Shown here in pieces: positions 1-9,754 of a stretch of 64,000 nt of DNA. The position numbers and the translations under genes were made by a program. Source of the DNA: Clusia tigrina (Eukaryota > Arthropoda > Insecta > Diptera > Clusiidae); the NCBI GenBank assembly GCA_920105625.2, contig OV050030.1:319910368-319974367 (forward strand), in the 5' to 3' direction. Below the pieces are notes generated by a model. The model was given only the letters and a program-made list of their open reading frames with translations. It searched no databases and had not been told where the DNA came from. Positions within the stretch are counted from its first letter, which is position 1. Each line of letters opens with the position of its first letter.

Positions 1-2
1 CT

Positions 3-875
3 TCAGCGAAGCTGTGCGAGGTCAACAACTATGGGCCGTTGTGGACAGAAGCAACATGGATGGCATTTTTTGTTGAGAACTGGAAGAAAATAGAAGCCAG
101 GCTCTTGAGCACTTTCTTCCAGATTTTGAAGGAAAATCCTGGGCCAGCTCCTTTTTGTTGCAATTGCGGATGGCATAAAAACCACATGAAGCTCCTCGCA
201 TGTGCCGATCAGAGATCAACTGATCTGTATAAAGTAGCCATCTCCAGAATCAGTGAAGTTTGGTCTGGGTCTAACCTCGAGGTAATCTCAAGGGAGGATA
301 TCCCGAACCTGCCAAGAGCGAGGGCCTGGATACCAGCTGAACCATCTAACCCTAAAATGGTTCTGGAGATGTTACGGGTATGTAATCCGGAACTCCCGAC
401 ATCATCGTGGAAGGTCACGAAACTGGAGGAGCCAAAAGGCGAGTACCGCAGTGCTAGCTTGGTGGTGAGCACGGACTAGTTGGAATCTCTTTCGCGATCC
501 GTTGATGTCGTGAGCTATGGATTCTCGTCCATTACACTAAGGGTCTACAAAAAGGACGTGAACGTCTCCAATGTAATGGACCATGTTGGAGTTGTGGTAG
601 ACCCTAATACCTCATCTCAGCTGAAAGAAGAGGCCAACACCACTTCTGCTGGTGGAGATGGAACGTCAGTGGTGGAATCTGGCTCTGGTTATGGCAAAGC
701 GGTTGCGTTAAACAGGGCATCATCCGATGGCAGTGTCTGTTCCTTATTGGAAAGGGTGGCGCAAGCCACTCTGACTGACGAGGTGGAGCTACTGGCTTCG
801 GACGAAGAAGATGCTGTTAAAACGGTGGTGGAGGTGGAGACCAGTAACCATGATGTTACGGGTACTTCAGATTAA
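3..875 (+). pseudogene. LOA1 ORF1 (gag-like RNA-binding protein), partial and broken
   Basis: The frame is open from the window edge, so the true start is upstream. The first part (to 476) contains a Trp/His/Arg-rich stretch and the segment RARAWIPAEPS, which I recognise from the DUF4780 region of insect LOA-type ORF1 proteins. An amber stop at 477-479 breaks the frame. Reading continues in the same frame to TAA at 873-875 through an acidic Ser/Thr-rich tail. ORF1 proteins of this group bind element RNA and package it. Because the frame resumes without a shift, I treat both parts as one gene with a nonsense mutation. ORF2 overlaps its last 26 bases. Confidence 0.6.
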
Positions 876-1132
876 TCTACACCACTCAAAGGTCGCATCC
901 GCCAATCTAATACTACATCTGTCAAAGGACAGATACCATTTTGTCCTGATTCAAGAACCATGGGCTTACATGGTCTTGTGTGCGGACTAGGGACTCCAAA
1001 ATACAAAATGATGTATACACGCAATACAGGTAAACCTAGAGCGTGTCTACTAATACGTAGAGGGATAAATGCTTTTATACTCTCTAATTACAGCGATGCC
1101 GATCAGCCTGGAATCGGGTGACAAGCGGATAT
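850..1132 (+). pseudogene. LOA1 ORF2, 5' part: endonuclease N-terminus
   Basis: ATG at 850 opens a frame overlapping the end of ORF1. It reads the start of an endonuclease/exonuclease/phosphatase fold: an NLHHSK motif (catalytic Asn side) and then QEPW about 30 residues later, as in LOA and R1 endonucleases. A frameshift near 965 moves the continuation (containing RACLLIRRG) to another frame. The coding region is cut at 1132 by the Jockey1 insertion and resumes at 6013. The endonuclease would nick target DNA for target-primed reverse transcription. Confidence 0.65.
1124..1132. repeat. Target-site duplication of Jockey1, left copy
   Basis: The 9-mer AGCGGATAT at 1124-1132 is repeated exactly at 6004-6012, directly flanking the Jockey1 poly(A) tail (read as poly-T here) and its 5' end. 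This is the signature of target-primed insertion. Confidence 0.85.
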
Positions 1133-1342
1133 TTTTTTTTTTTTTTTTTTTTTAACTCCAGTTTTATTTGCATTCTGCCCCTTGGGGCAATAATCAAATT
1201 AAATAACAATATTAATTAGCTACATAAATCAATACACAAAGTAATTTTTTAAAATAGTTATTTAAATCAACATGAGGAAGAGGAGCCAGTGCTAATCTCC
1301 CATAAGGTTAGTTCAGAACTATTGTGTTAGAAAAAATTATTA

Positions 1343-4018
1343 TTATAAATTTAGTGGTGTTGCTCGCTTCAGTCGCCGTGTTGTGCCTGTCCTCTCCAGA
1401 AGATTTGAAGCTAGTATGTTAGGATGCTTACTTAGTCGTTCCAGGTATTTATTGCTGTATCTTGCTATTTCCTCATCGACAGTAGGGATGTTTAAGTCGT
1501 GAGGTATTATATCATTCCTGACGAACCACGGAGCCTTTACTATCAAGCGTAATACTTTTGATTGGAATCTCTCAATGATTTTTATATTATTTTTTGCCGC
1601 TGAACCCCATAACTGTATACCATATGTCCATATGGGTTTTAAAATTGTGTTATACACGAGCAGTTTATTGTCAAGCGATAACTGGGATTTATATCCCAAG
1701 AGCCAATATAAGGAAGTAAGCTTTATTCCAAGTTGTTTTTTCTTCGTAAGAATATGCTTCTGCCATGTCAGACGTCGATCAAGATGTAGCCCTAAATATT
1801 TAACGTCTTCGGATTGGGGCAGTTGACAATCATTTAATATTACTGAAGGACTAGTCTTCTTTTTTAAGCTAAAGGTTACTTGAACAGACTTAGTTGCATT
1901 CACCTTAATCCTCAATTTAGTTAGCCAGATTTGGAGCTTATCCAAGCTTTCCTGGAGATAATTTGCAGCGATTATGCTGTTGCTGCTTGTAGCCATTATG
2001 ACTGTATCATCCGTGTAGGTTGCGATTTTTGTATTCTCCGTCAGTGGAAGGTCAGCCGTGTAGATAGTGTAGAGCACAGGACCTAGAACACTGCCTTGTG
2101 GTACACCCGCCTTTATAGAGAATAGTTCAGTGACTTCTTCTTTGGTCTTTACTCTGAAATGCCGCTCTTCCAGATATGATCTTAAGATATCATAAAATGT
2201 CTGAGGTAGTAACTTTTTCAGTTTAAATAGTAAGCCAGGGTGCCATACTTTATCGAACGCCTGTGATATGTCTAGGAAAGCAGTTGTACAATAACGGTTT
2301 TCCTCAAGAGCGTTTCTTATTATGCTGTACACTCGGTGCACTTGTTCTGTTGTGGCGTGGTGTTCCCTAAATCCAAATTGATGATTGGGTATTATCTCCT
2401 TTTTGAGCAGAATTGGTTTAAGTTTGTTTAACAGGAGCTTTTCAAACATTTTGGAAACAATTGGCAAAAGGCTAATAGGTCTATAAGAAGTGACTTCCTC
2501 CAAGGGCTTTCCGGGTTTTGGGATGGCAATAATTTCGGCCACTTTCCATTGACGCGGAAAATATCCACATCTAATTATTGCATTGAAGAGATAGGTAAGG
2601 TATTTTATTCCTTTATTTGGTAGTTCCTTTAATATTTTACCTGTTATCAGGTCGTAGCCAGGTGCCTTTTTCACATTCAGTGTTTTGTGAACAGCGTTAT
2701 GTATTTCCTTTTTTGTAAAGGGCGTGATAGGTAACTCTAATTGTCCTGGACTATTGAGTAGATTAAATACCTCGTCTTCCTCTTGCGGTGAAGTTGGTGG
2801 AAACGGCTTAAAGACCCCAGTAAGGTGTTTGGCGAATGTAATTGCTTTCTCCTTATCAGTTTTTGCCCAGGAGCCATTTGAGCTTTTGATAGGAAGAGCA
2901 CGGGTGGTGGGTTGCTTCAGCTTTTTTGTCGCCTTCCAAAGTGAGTAATCCGTGGTCTCATTTGCTGATAAAGTGGACAAATAGTGCTGTATTTCTTCAT
3001 TTTGCTTCTGCGCCAAGTACCGCTTAAGGTTTTTTGTAGCTCTATTAAAATTATTTTTGTCTTTCGGATGCCTGGAACTTTGCCACGCCCTTCTTAGTTT
3101 GCGTTTTTTATCAACCATCTCCCTAATAACAGGATGGGAAGGATGCTTGTTCAGTTGATTTTTTGGCTCCGGAGTAGAGTTCCATGCAGCGTATTGGACA
3201 GTTTTGTTTAAATTTTCAACGGCAAACTGAATATCCTCAGCACTCTTCAGACAAATATTGAGGCACAGAATGTCATCTACAATTTCCTTGAAATGGAACC
3301 AGTTTGTTTGTTTCGTATGTAGTGTGAGTGGTTTTATTGTGCATGCTACCTCCGAGTTCAGTGTTACAATAATAGGAGGGTGGTCTGATGACAGATCCAG
3401 CGACGGGGATATCTCAACACAGCTTCTGAGAACACCTTTCATCACGCAGAAGTCAATGACATCTGGAATTTTGTTTCTATCAGATGGCCAGTATGTGGGT
3501 TGACCTGTTGATACGTGTATAAGGTTGTGGTCTTGCATTGTTTTTAGTAGCTCTCTTCCTTTCGGATTGATTGTCCGAGAACCCCAAAATTGGTGTTTAG
3601 CGTTGTAATCACCACCAGCTAAAAATCGCACACCAAGTGTTTGAAAAAAATGATAATATTGCTCTTTTTTAATGGAATACCTTGGAGGGCAATACACTGA
3701 CGTTATGGTTAGCGGTCCATATTGGTCCTGTATTGTTATGCTTGTTGCTTGAATGTGAGATTTTTCATAATTGTCTTGTACTGTGTGTTTTATTTTGTTT
3801 TTAATGATGATAGCAGTACCACCGCGTGCTGTGCCGGCTGGATGATTTGTGTGATATAAGTTGTACTGATTTATTTTTAAGAAGCTTTTGTTTGTGAAGT
3901 GTGTCTCAGATATTAGCATTATGTCAATGTTGTTCTGTTCCATAAATGTTTTGACTTCATTACTATGACGAGAAAGCCCGTTCGCATTCCATACTGCAAT
4001 TATAAGTTTTTGTTCCAT
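1343..4018 (-). CDS. Jockey1 ORF2: endonuclease-reverse transcriptase, 891 aa
   Basis: An unbroken frame with a Jockey ORF2 layout. The N-terminal endonuclease (about residues 1-220) shows WNANGL at 10-15, SETHF at 37-41, GGDYNAKH near 135 and SSDHPP near 211. The reverse transcriptase follows (about 440-720), with the LDISQAFDKVWH motif, GVPQGSVLGP and a catalytic box at 668-671 that reads YTDD rather than the commoner YADD or FADD. The two catalytic aspartates are present. The C-terminal thumb region has the QLWG and LRLIVKAPWFV segments usual in Jockeys. There is no RNase H, as expected for the clade. The enzyme would nick DNA and reverse-transcribe element RNA in the nucleus. The ATG at 4018 follows the decayed ORF1 tail directly. 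Confidence 0.92.
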   Translation of the reverse strand: MEQKLIIAVWNANGLSRHSNEVKTFMEQNNIDIMLISETHFTNKSFLKINQYNLYHTNHPAGTARGGTAIIIKNKIKHTVQDNYEKSHIQATSITIQDQYGPLTITSVYCPPRYSIKKEQYYHFFQTLGVRFLAGGDYNAKHQFWGSRTINPKGRELLKTMQDHNLIHVSTGQPTYWPSDRNKIPDVIDFCVMKGVLRSCVEISPSLDLSSDHPPIIVTLNSEVACTIKPLTLHTKQTNWFHFKEIVDDILCLNICLKSAEDIQFAVENLNKTVQYAAWNSTPEPKNQLNKHPSHPVIREMVDKKRKLRRAWQSSRHPKDKNNFNRATKNLKRYLAQKQNEEIQHYLSTLSANETTDYSLWKATKKLKQPTTRALPIKSSNGSWAKTDKEKAITFAKHLTGVFKPFPPTSPQEEDEVFNLLNSPGQLELPITPFTKKEIHNAVHKTLNVKKAPGYDLITGKILKELPNKGIKYLTYLFNAIIRCGYFPRQWKVAEIIAIPKPGKPLEEVTSYRPISLLPIVSKMFEKLLLNKLKPILLKKEIIPNHQFGFREHHATTEQVHRVYSIIRNALEENRYCTTAFLDISQAFDKVWHPGLLFKLKKLLPQTFYDILRSYLEERHFRVKTKEEVTELFSIKAGVPQGSVLGPVLYTIYTADLPLTENTKIATYTDDTVIMATSSNSIIAANYLQESLDKLQIWLTKLRIKVNATKSVQVTFSLKKKTSPSVILNDCQLPQSEDVKYLGLHLDRRLTWQKHILTKKKQLGIKLTSLYWLLGYKSQLSLDNKLLVYNTILKPIWTYGIQLWGSAAKNNIKIIERFQSKVLRLIVKAPWFVRNDIIPHDLNIPTVDEEIARYSNKYLERLSKHPNILASNLLERTGTTRRLKRATPLNL

Positions 4019-4267
4019 TATGTCAGTTTAGAGATCACTGTTGTTAATAAATTGAGCATTGTTCCCATTTGTTCCAGAAGGGTTTTCAGCATACTCTTTA
4101 ATTCAGTCATGTCATTTGATCGATGTGAGGCGAATTGATTTCACTTTGCTGGTTTAGAGTTTGCTCTTATTGCGTGCTCTGTTTGGCGATTTGCGCATAT
4201 GTGCAACCTGGTTGTCTTTCGGAATCTGGGGCCTTGTTAAAATTAGTGTTTTCAAACACTTTCTGCC

Positions 4268-5746
4268 TTAGCGTGGGGAATGTTTTTTGCTGTAATTCTT
4301 TACAGCACACATAATCACATTACAGCCTCTGTAGTTAGCCGGGTGGTTTCCTCCGCATAGCACACATTTCACATCCTGTGATTTTTCTTTACTAGGGCAG
4401 TCTGACGTTGCATGATTGCCAACGCATTTAACGCATCGAGGAGTATGGTTGCAATATTTTCTAGTGTTGCCATACCTCTGACATTTTGTGCACTGAGCTA
4501 TTTCCCTTTTTTTATTTGGTGGTTCGAATTTTATTTTTGTGTGCATAATTGCTTCAACTTTATAAATGTCTGTATTATTTTTGTTTTGTTTTAAGTTGAC
4601 ATAAAACATCGACAACGGATGCTTTGTAATTCTTTGTTTGATATTTGAAACGTTTGTAACATCGAATCCCAACCTAGTTATTTCCTCTTTTATTTCTTCT
4701 GTTGATATTGTGTGGTGTAGCCCTTTTAATACTACGCTAAAGTCTTTTTCCTGTTTGGGTTTATATGTATGAAATTCTGTGTTCTTTTCAGCCAGAGCTT
4801 TTGTAATAGTTTTGTACCCTTCTCCTGACTTTGGTTGAATTTTAACCTCGCTATCTTTGAGGAATTTGAGCTGGTATTCATTCTTGGCAATGTTTTTTAG
4901 CAGATCTAGTAACGGTTGAGCATTATTTACTCCAGAGACGTAGATTGGAGGAGGTTTCGGGACTCTTTGGTATCTTTCTTGTGGACTGGTACCGTCTATT
5001 TCAACTTCTGATAGTATCGCGAATCTATTTGAACTAGTTGGCAAATCAAGCCAGTAGTCCCCTAGTTTTGATTGTTTTTGTTTATTTTGTGTTGTGTTTT
5101 CTGGGCTTGATCTAGCGCGTTTAGGGGTTTGGTTTGTTTTCACTACAGGAATTTTTACACGACATTTAGATTGTGGATCGGTTTGAATATTTCCCACTGG
5201 GTGTTTTATTGTGAGTGAATCAATATATTTATCTGCTGAGTGGGTTATTGTTGTTGAGTGAGTTTTAGGAGTAAGTACACAGCTTTTATATGGTGATTCA
5301 TTTTGTGTATTTCCTAGTGGGTGCTTAATTGAGAGTGTGTTAATGCTGTTATGTGCTGAACGGGCAATTGCTGCTGAGCAAGATTCAGTAATTATAGGTG
5401 GAGCCGAAGCTGTAGTGAGTTTGCTTGCACATATTGAATTTGTGTACGAAACGGTTGTATTTGTTGTTGCATTTGATGAGGCTAGAGTTGTAATTATTTT
5501 GTTAGTGGTCGTTAGGGCATCGGAGAAATTGTTTGAGGAGGACAGGGCACCTTGCATGTTTATACCATCAACCTTTTGATTTTTTTGTGGAGAAGATCGC
5601 TCTCTGAGAGTGTCCGGCATAGATGGGCCGCTATTGACTATCATAGGGAACGCACTCCTAGGAGAGCCGGCTCTTTGATTTTCCATAACTGTCTCATTTT
5701 TTTGTGTATTCCTACGCTCGCTCTTTGGCGAGCGTAAAACACTCAT
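4268..5746 (-). CDS. Jockey1 ORF1: gag-like nucleic-acid-binding protein, C-terminus frameshifted
   Basis: A 492-codon frame. The N-terminal third is low-complexity Ser/Thr/Asn-rich. The middle contains the VVLKGLHHTIS segment of the PRE_C2HC domain of Jockey gag proteins. The C-terminal part has three CCHC knuckles (CTKCQRYG, CVKCVGNHATSDC, CVLCGGNHPANYRGC). Just after the third knuckle (about 4300-4325) the frame shifts. Typical Jockey gag tail sequence (KELQQKTFPTLRQ) continues in another frame, with an in-frame TAA near 4170, down to about 4022. The natural protein was therefore longer, and this copy encodes an altered C-terminus. Such proteins package element RNA and support nuclear entry. 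Confidence 0.85.
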   Translation of the reverse strand: MSVLRSPKSERRNTQKNETVMENQRAGSPRSAFPMIVNSGPSMPDTLRERSSPQKNQKVDGINMQGALSSSNNFSDALTTTNKIITTLASSNATTNTTVSYTNSICASKLTTASAPPIITESCSAAIARSAHNSINTLSIKHPLGNTQNESPYKSCVLTPKTHSTTITHSADKYIDSLTIKHPVGNIQTDPQSKCRVKIPVVKTNQTPKRARSSPENTTQNKQKQSKLGDYWLDLPTSSNRFAILSEVEIDGTSPQERYQRVPKPPPIYVSGVNNAQPLLDLLKNIAKNEYQLKFLKDSEVKIQPKSGEGYKTITKALAEKNTEFHTYKPKQEKDFSVVLKGLHHTISTEEIKEEITRLGFDVTNVSNIKQRITKHPLSMFYVNLKQNKNNTDIYKVEAIMHTKIKFEPPNKKREIAQCTKCQRYGNTRKYCNHTPRCVKCVGNHATSDCPSKEKSQDVKCVLCGGNHPANYRGCNVIMCAVKNYSKKHSPR

Positions 5747-6003
5747 TTTGGCGCACTTACCTATATATATGTATGTATGTATGTTTATTATTATTGTTTG
5801 TTTTGTGGCAATTTTGTTTTAACTTTTTGTCACTATTTGTTTTTATTAAATGGCAGACTGCAACCACCACTAAACAGTGTTTATTAAAAAAATGCCAATT
5901 AAACGTCCTGTCGCACTTTGACACTTTTTTTTAAAAGTTTTTTTAGATTTGCAAGCAGAGTGAAAAGAAACCAGACCGCACCGTAAGAGAGAGTAATATT
6001 ATG
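5747..6003 (-). promoter_or_regulatory. Jockey1 5' leader (internal promoter region)
   Basis: About 257 bases lie between the ORF1 start and the 5' target duplication. Jockey elements carry an internal promoter in this position. I see no recognisable core motif that I can assign. The region includes a (TATG)n-like run near 5763-5785. Confidence 0.4.
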
Positions 6004-6012
6004 AGCGGATAT
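6004..6012. repeat. Target-site duplication of Jockey1, right copy
   Basis: AGCGGATAT, identical to 1124-1132. LOA1 coding sequence resumes immediately after it. Confidence 0.85.
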
Positions 6013-7855
6013 GACTATCGTCATGCTACCTGGCCCACGATCACGAAGAGCTACCAAGATCAATTTTTAAGGATCTGGTGGCGCACTCGCGAAGGCAAGG
6101 CGCAAAAATGATAATTTGTGCGGATAAAAATGTTCATCACATCGTGTGGGGTACAACGGACACTAATATGAGGTGTGAGTGCCTTTTTGATTGTTTGTTT
6201 GGAACTAACCTGCAAATCTGTAATAGGGGAATTAAACCTACATTTGTCATAAGCAATAGGCAGGAAGTAATAGACGCCAGCTTTGCCTCTGACTCTGTTG
6301 TAAGAAGAATAAGGGAGTGGGTGGTGTTAGAAGGACACTCCTTCTCTGACCATTGATACATCTCCTTTGAGATAAAGAAAACTCTACCTAAACCTAAGCC
6401 TGGTAGAAATATCAGGAAAACAGACTGGGATAAATATGTAGATCTAGTTGGGAATACCTTAAATGTCTGTCCATCTAGCGAACCAAGAAGCATAGAAGGA
6501 ATAGAGGAAATGGTAGGCTCTGTTACTTCGAGCCTGAACGTGGCCTTTGCAGAAGCTTGTCCACTAAGGAAGTTGAGGGGAAAGCCGAAACCTCGGTGGT
6601 GGACGGAAGAGCTAAGCAAGCTTCGGGTAGACAGTAGGACAGCTTTTAATGAGGCAAACTATACACGTCTTGAAAATGACTGGAGAGCGTATAGAGAGGC
6701 CTTAAGGTCTTTAAGAAGAAGGTTAGAACTGCTCAAAGGCAATCATGGAAATCCTTTTGTGATGAAGTAGAGGGAGCGACTGAGGCTGCTAGACTTCGGA
6801 AAATATTGGCGGGAAGTTCTCAGAACTGTGAGCTTTTACAGAAGGTGGATGGAACATTCACTACAACTAGTAAGGAGTATCTAGAGCTTCTACTCAGCAC
6901 GCATTTCCCAGGCTGCTCAGATATTCCTGGGCACGAGAGGGAAGATACGTCAAATAGTCGGAAAGTTTGGATAGACGCTCTATCTGAGGATCGACTCTTA
7001 TGGGCTATTGAAAGTTTTAAGCCTTTTAAGTCCCCTGGTCCTGGTGGTATTTATCCAGTGCAATTATATAAAACCGCAGGATACCTGAAAGGCTGGCTGT
7101 TAGCAATCTTTGAAGGATGTTTTAACTTTGGGAATACACCGCTTCAGTGGGGACAGGCCAGAGTGGTCTTTATTCCGAAAGCTGGAAAAAGCTCACATAC
7201 TCATCCACGGGACATAAGACCGATATCTCTCTCATCTTTTCTTTTAAATACTTTAGAGAGAGTGATAGAAATCCACTTAAGCTTAACTTTACACAAGAAT
7301 CTAATCTCATCGGCTCAACATGCCTATACAAAGGGGAAATCTGTGGAGACAGCTCTGCATAACCTTATTTCCATTGCAGAATGGTCATTGCACAAGCAGG
7401 ACTTTACCCTGGCTGCCTTTCTTGATATTGAAGGGGCCTTTAAAAATGTCAAAAGGGAGGCCATCACTGCATCACTTACTGAGCTTGGTGTGGAAACGGG
7501 CCTGGTAGGCCTCATTGGTAAAATGCTGAATAGCAGTATCATTGAGGCGAATCTAGGAGAATCGGTCCTACGTAAGTCGGTGAGCAGGGGTACACCTCAG
7601 GGAGGTGTACTCTCACCGTTTCTATGGAACACAGTTGTTAACAAACTCCTGATAAGATTAGAAGCAGTGGGATGTAAGGTGGTGGCTTATGCCGATGATG
7701 TTATCATAGCTGTCTCTGGAAAATTCACATCTACACTGAGAGATTTGTTGCAAAATGCTCTAGATATTCTTTCAAAGTGGGCGGAGGACTGTGGTTTTGG
7801 AGTAAATCCGGATAAGACTAAGGTCATTCTGTTTACTAGGAAATCCCTCAATTAG
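6013..7855 (+). pseudogene. LOA1 ORF2, middle: endonuclease C-terminus and reverse transcriptase
   Basis: The endonuclease resumes, with the NVHHIVWGTTDTN stretch in place of the usual CDANAHH..WG and the terminal SFSDH (6342-6356). A TGA at 6354-6356 sits where LOA proteins have Arg, and reading continues in frame after it. A frameshift follows near 6770. From 6806 an uninterrupted frame covers the reverse transcriptase: FKSPGPGGIYP, PRDIRPISLSSF, FLDIEGAFKNV (first catalytic Asp), RGTPQGGVLSP and the YADD box at 7688-7699, ending at a stop at 7855. The reverse transcriptase domain looks catalytically complete, but the gene is dead through the other breaks. Confidence 0.8.
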
Positions 7856-9272
7856 ATCCAATTACTCTTAAGGGGAAAGCTCTAGCAATTTCAGAAGAGA
7901 CGAACTACTTGGGTCTTATAATCGATAGAAAGCTTACTTGGAAGTCAAATACCATAGAAAGAGCTAGGAAAGCTGGGGTGGCTAGGTAAAACCTGGGGAA
8001 TTAAAGCCCAGGGTAGCTCACTGGCTTTACACTGCGGTTGTCAGGCCCATTCTCCTATATGGAAATGTGGTCTGGTGGACTGCAATGCAGAAAAGGACCT
8101 ACTACGAAGCACTCGGTAAGGCACAGAGATCAGCAGAATTAGCAATAAGTGGCACCTTGGCATTGGATATCATACTACATACATCTGCCACCCTTAGATC
8201 TCTTCTGCAAATATTTAACGGCATGCTCCGCCATTCGGCTCAAGGCGAGCTCACAACGGAAAGCTGTTTCGTATGGACATGCGACCATATTAGAATCCTA
8301 CACGGACATACCCAGTAATATTGATTACCTTCTTTCTTCCCTCTATTTCGAAAGGAATTTTTGGGTCAGAATTCCCTCCAGAGAGGAATGGCTCGAGGGG
8401 ATCCATCACCAGATACTCACATCAAGATATACACAGACGGATCAAAAATGAATACCGGTGTAGGATCAGGAGACTATTGCGAAATGCCCTCAATCAGTGA
8501 ATCCATCAAACTAATGGATCACTGCAGTGTTTTTCAAGCGGAAGTAACCGCTATTCACGAAGCCATGAATTGGCTGAGGATAAACGAGGTAACCGTCAAG
8601 GATATCTGCATTTTGTCGGACAGCCAGGCTGCACTAAGGGCTTTGAATGCATTCCAAATAACATCGAGGAGTGTCTTAGACTGTCGCCGATCTCTAAATG
8701 AGATGGCTAAAAAATTCCATATCCAGTTGTGATGGGTGCCAGGACATAGGGATATACCAGGGAACTGCAAGGCTGATCAACTTGCGAGATATGGCACTTG
8801 TATGCCAAATGTCGGTAGGTATATGGGTGTACCTCTCGTGACTTGTAAGCTTCTCATAAGAGAGACACTGATTAATTATACCAATCAAAGGTGGATCTGT
8901 GCCATTACCTGTGAAATCGCCAGGCAAACATGGCCGAGGCTAAATCTGTGTCTATCTAGGAACATCATTAGACTCAATAGACTACAAATTAGGACTTTAA
9001 TAGGAGCCCTCACGGGACATTGTCTAATAGGAAATCATGCAAGAAGAATGGGAGTTTATACACATAATTTCTGCCGCAGCTGCAGGAACGAGGAGGAGCT
9101 GGAAACGGTCCAGCATCTCTTCTGTACATGTCCAGCTTTTGCCAGAAATAGGGGGCGGTTACTAGGATTCCACTTCTTAACAAGTATAGATGGTCTATGT
9201 CAGTCAGGTGTTAACAACCTTCTTCGCTTTGTAAAGGGCTCAGGGTGGTTCAATCGGGAGGGGGAAGCGTAG
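7856..9272 (+). pseudogene. LOA1 ORF2, C-terminal part: RT thumb, RNase H and Cys-rich knuckle
   Basis: Thumb-region fragments occur in shifting frames (7856-8340). From 8361 the RNase H is readable: IKIYTDGSKM (first Asp), FQAEVTAIHEAM (Glu), SDSQAALRAL (Asp). A TGA follows at 8730-8732, just before WVPGHRDIPGNCKADQLAR. The frame is then open to 9272 and holds the knuckle CRSCRNEEELETVQHLFCTCP. These three RNase H motifs and the terminal knuckle are the hallmark of the LOA and I groups. RNase H would remove the RNA strand during cDNA synthesis. Confidence 0.78.
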
Positions 9273-9350
9273 CAATTCCTCGCATCCGCGGTTCACAACG
9301 GACCCAACTGGTGGTCTAAGTGGTATCACTGGTTATTGGTGCTGCGGCTG

Positions 9351-9369
9351 CCCTACCTACCTACCTACA
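9351..9369 (+). repeat. LOA1 3' simple-repeat tail (CTAC)n
   Basis: About four and a half CTAC units close the 3' UTR of LOA1. Non-LTR elements of this group often end in short tandem repeats rather than poly(A). The sequence beyond, from 9371, belongs to a different element, which fixes the LOA1 3' end. Confidence 0.65.
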
Positions 9370-9370
9370 G

Positions 9371-9454
9371 GAGCACTCAAATCCATTGGTAAAAAATCTA
9401 CTTAGAATTAAAACAGCAACACGCCTCAAAAGGTTGTACTTACCTAAATATTAA
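9371..9454 (+). pseudogene. C-terminal scrap of a Jockey ORF2
   Basis: A 27-codon stretch ending in TAA reads NPLVKNLLRIKTATRLKRLY. It matches in layout the C-terminus of Jockey1 ORF2 (NILASNLLERTGTTRRLKRA). An AT-rich stretch that could be 3' UTR follows to about 9500. It is too short for more than a family-level call. Confidence 0.5.
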
Positions 9455-9499
9455 ATGTATTAAATATTAAATAATTACTATAAGATACTAAAATGAAAT

Positions 9500-9688
9500 G
9501 AATGTTACGTGCTTGCTTTTTTGCTCTTTGACCTTCATACCCCACATTCCTAACCATTTTTCTACCCTAAATAAGTGGTCTTGTAGTGCCCTCGACGCCT
9601 TTATTGTACGTTATTGCAACTAAGTATGGCGGTATCATCCGAAAATGTTGAAATTAGTGTGCTTTCACTTATAGAAGTATCAGATGTA
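9500..9688 (-). pseudogene. Reverse transcriptase scrap, Jockey-clade type
   Basis: On the - strand a box reading FSDDTAIL (degenerate FADD catalytic motif) is followed after a frameshift by ALQDHLFRVEKWLGMWG and VKEQKSKHVTFI. That is the helix and beta strand which follow the catalytic box in Jockey-type enzymes. The rest of the element is missing. Its upstream side is overwritten by the 3' end of LOA2 at 9689. Confidence 0.55.
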
Positions 9689-9754
9689 GGTTAGGTTGGG
9701 TTAGGTTAACGTGGCAGCCGGTCTAAGGACCAGCTCACTCAGACCACCATGGGT

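Larger units (their letters stand above)
1133..6003 (-). mobile_element. Jockey1: full-length Jockey-clade non-LTR retrotransposon
   Basis: A 4.87-kb insertion in LOA1, oriented on the - strand. The + strand begins with a T run to 1153, the poly(A) tail. It is followed by a 3' UTR, ORF2 (1343-4018), ORF1 (4268-5746 plus a shifted tail), and a 5' leader of about 250 bases ending at 6003. Perfect 9-bp flanking duplications and an unbroken 891-codon ORF2 suggest a fairly recent insertion. ORF1 is damaged near its C-terminus, so this copy is probably not fully autonomous. Confidence 0.9.
1..9369 (+). mobile_element. LOA1: LOA-like non-LTR retrotransposon, split by Jockey1
   Basis: This RNase-H-bearing non-LTR retrotransposon enters from the left edge and is interrupted at 1133-6003 by Jockey1. 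In order it carries an ORF1 with a DUF4780-like region, an apurinic-type endonuclease, a reverse transcriptase with a YADD box, an RNase H with a YTDGS motif, and a C-terminal Cys-rich knuckle. It ends in a (CTAC)n tail. The order endonuclease-RT-RNase H-knuckle is typical of the LOA and I groups. The choice of LOA rests on protein resemblance seen by eye. The 5' end lies outside the window. Several stops and frameshifts make it inactive. Confidence 0.75.

Noticed and set aside
6137..6619. 160-codon - strand frame
   Set aside because: Antisense shadow of the LOA1 endonuclease/RT linker, with no domain on this strand.
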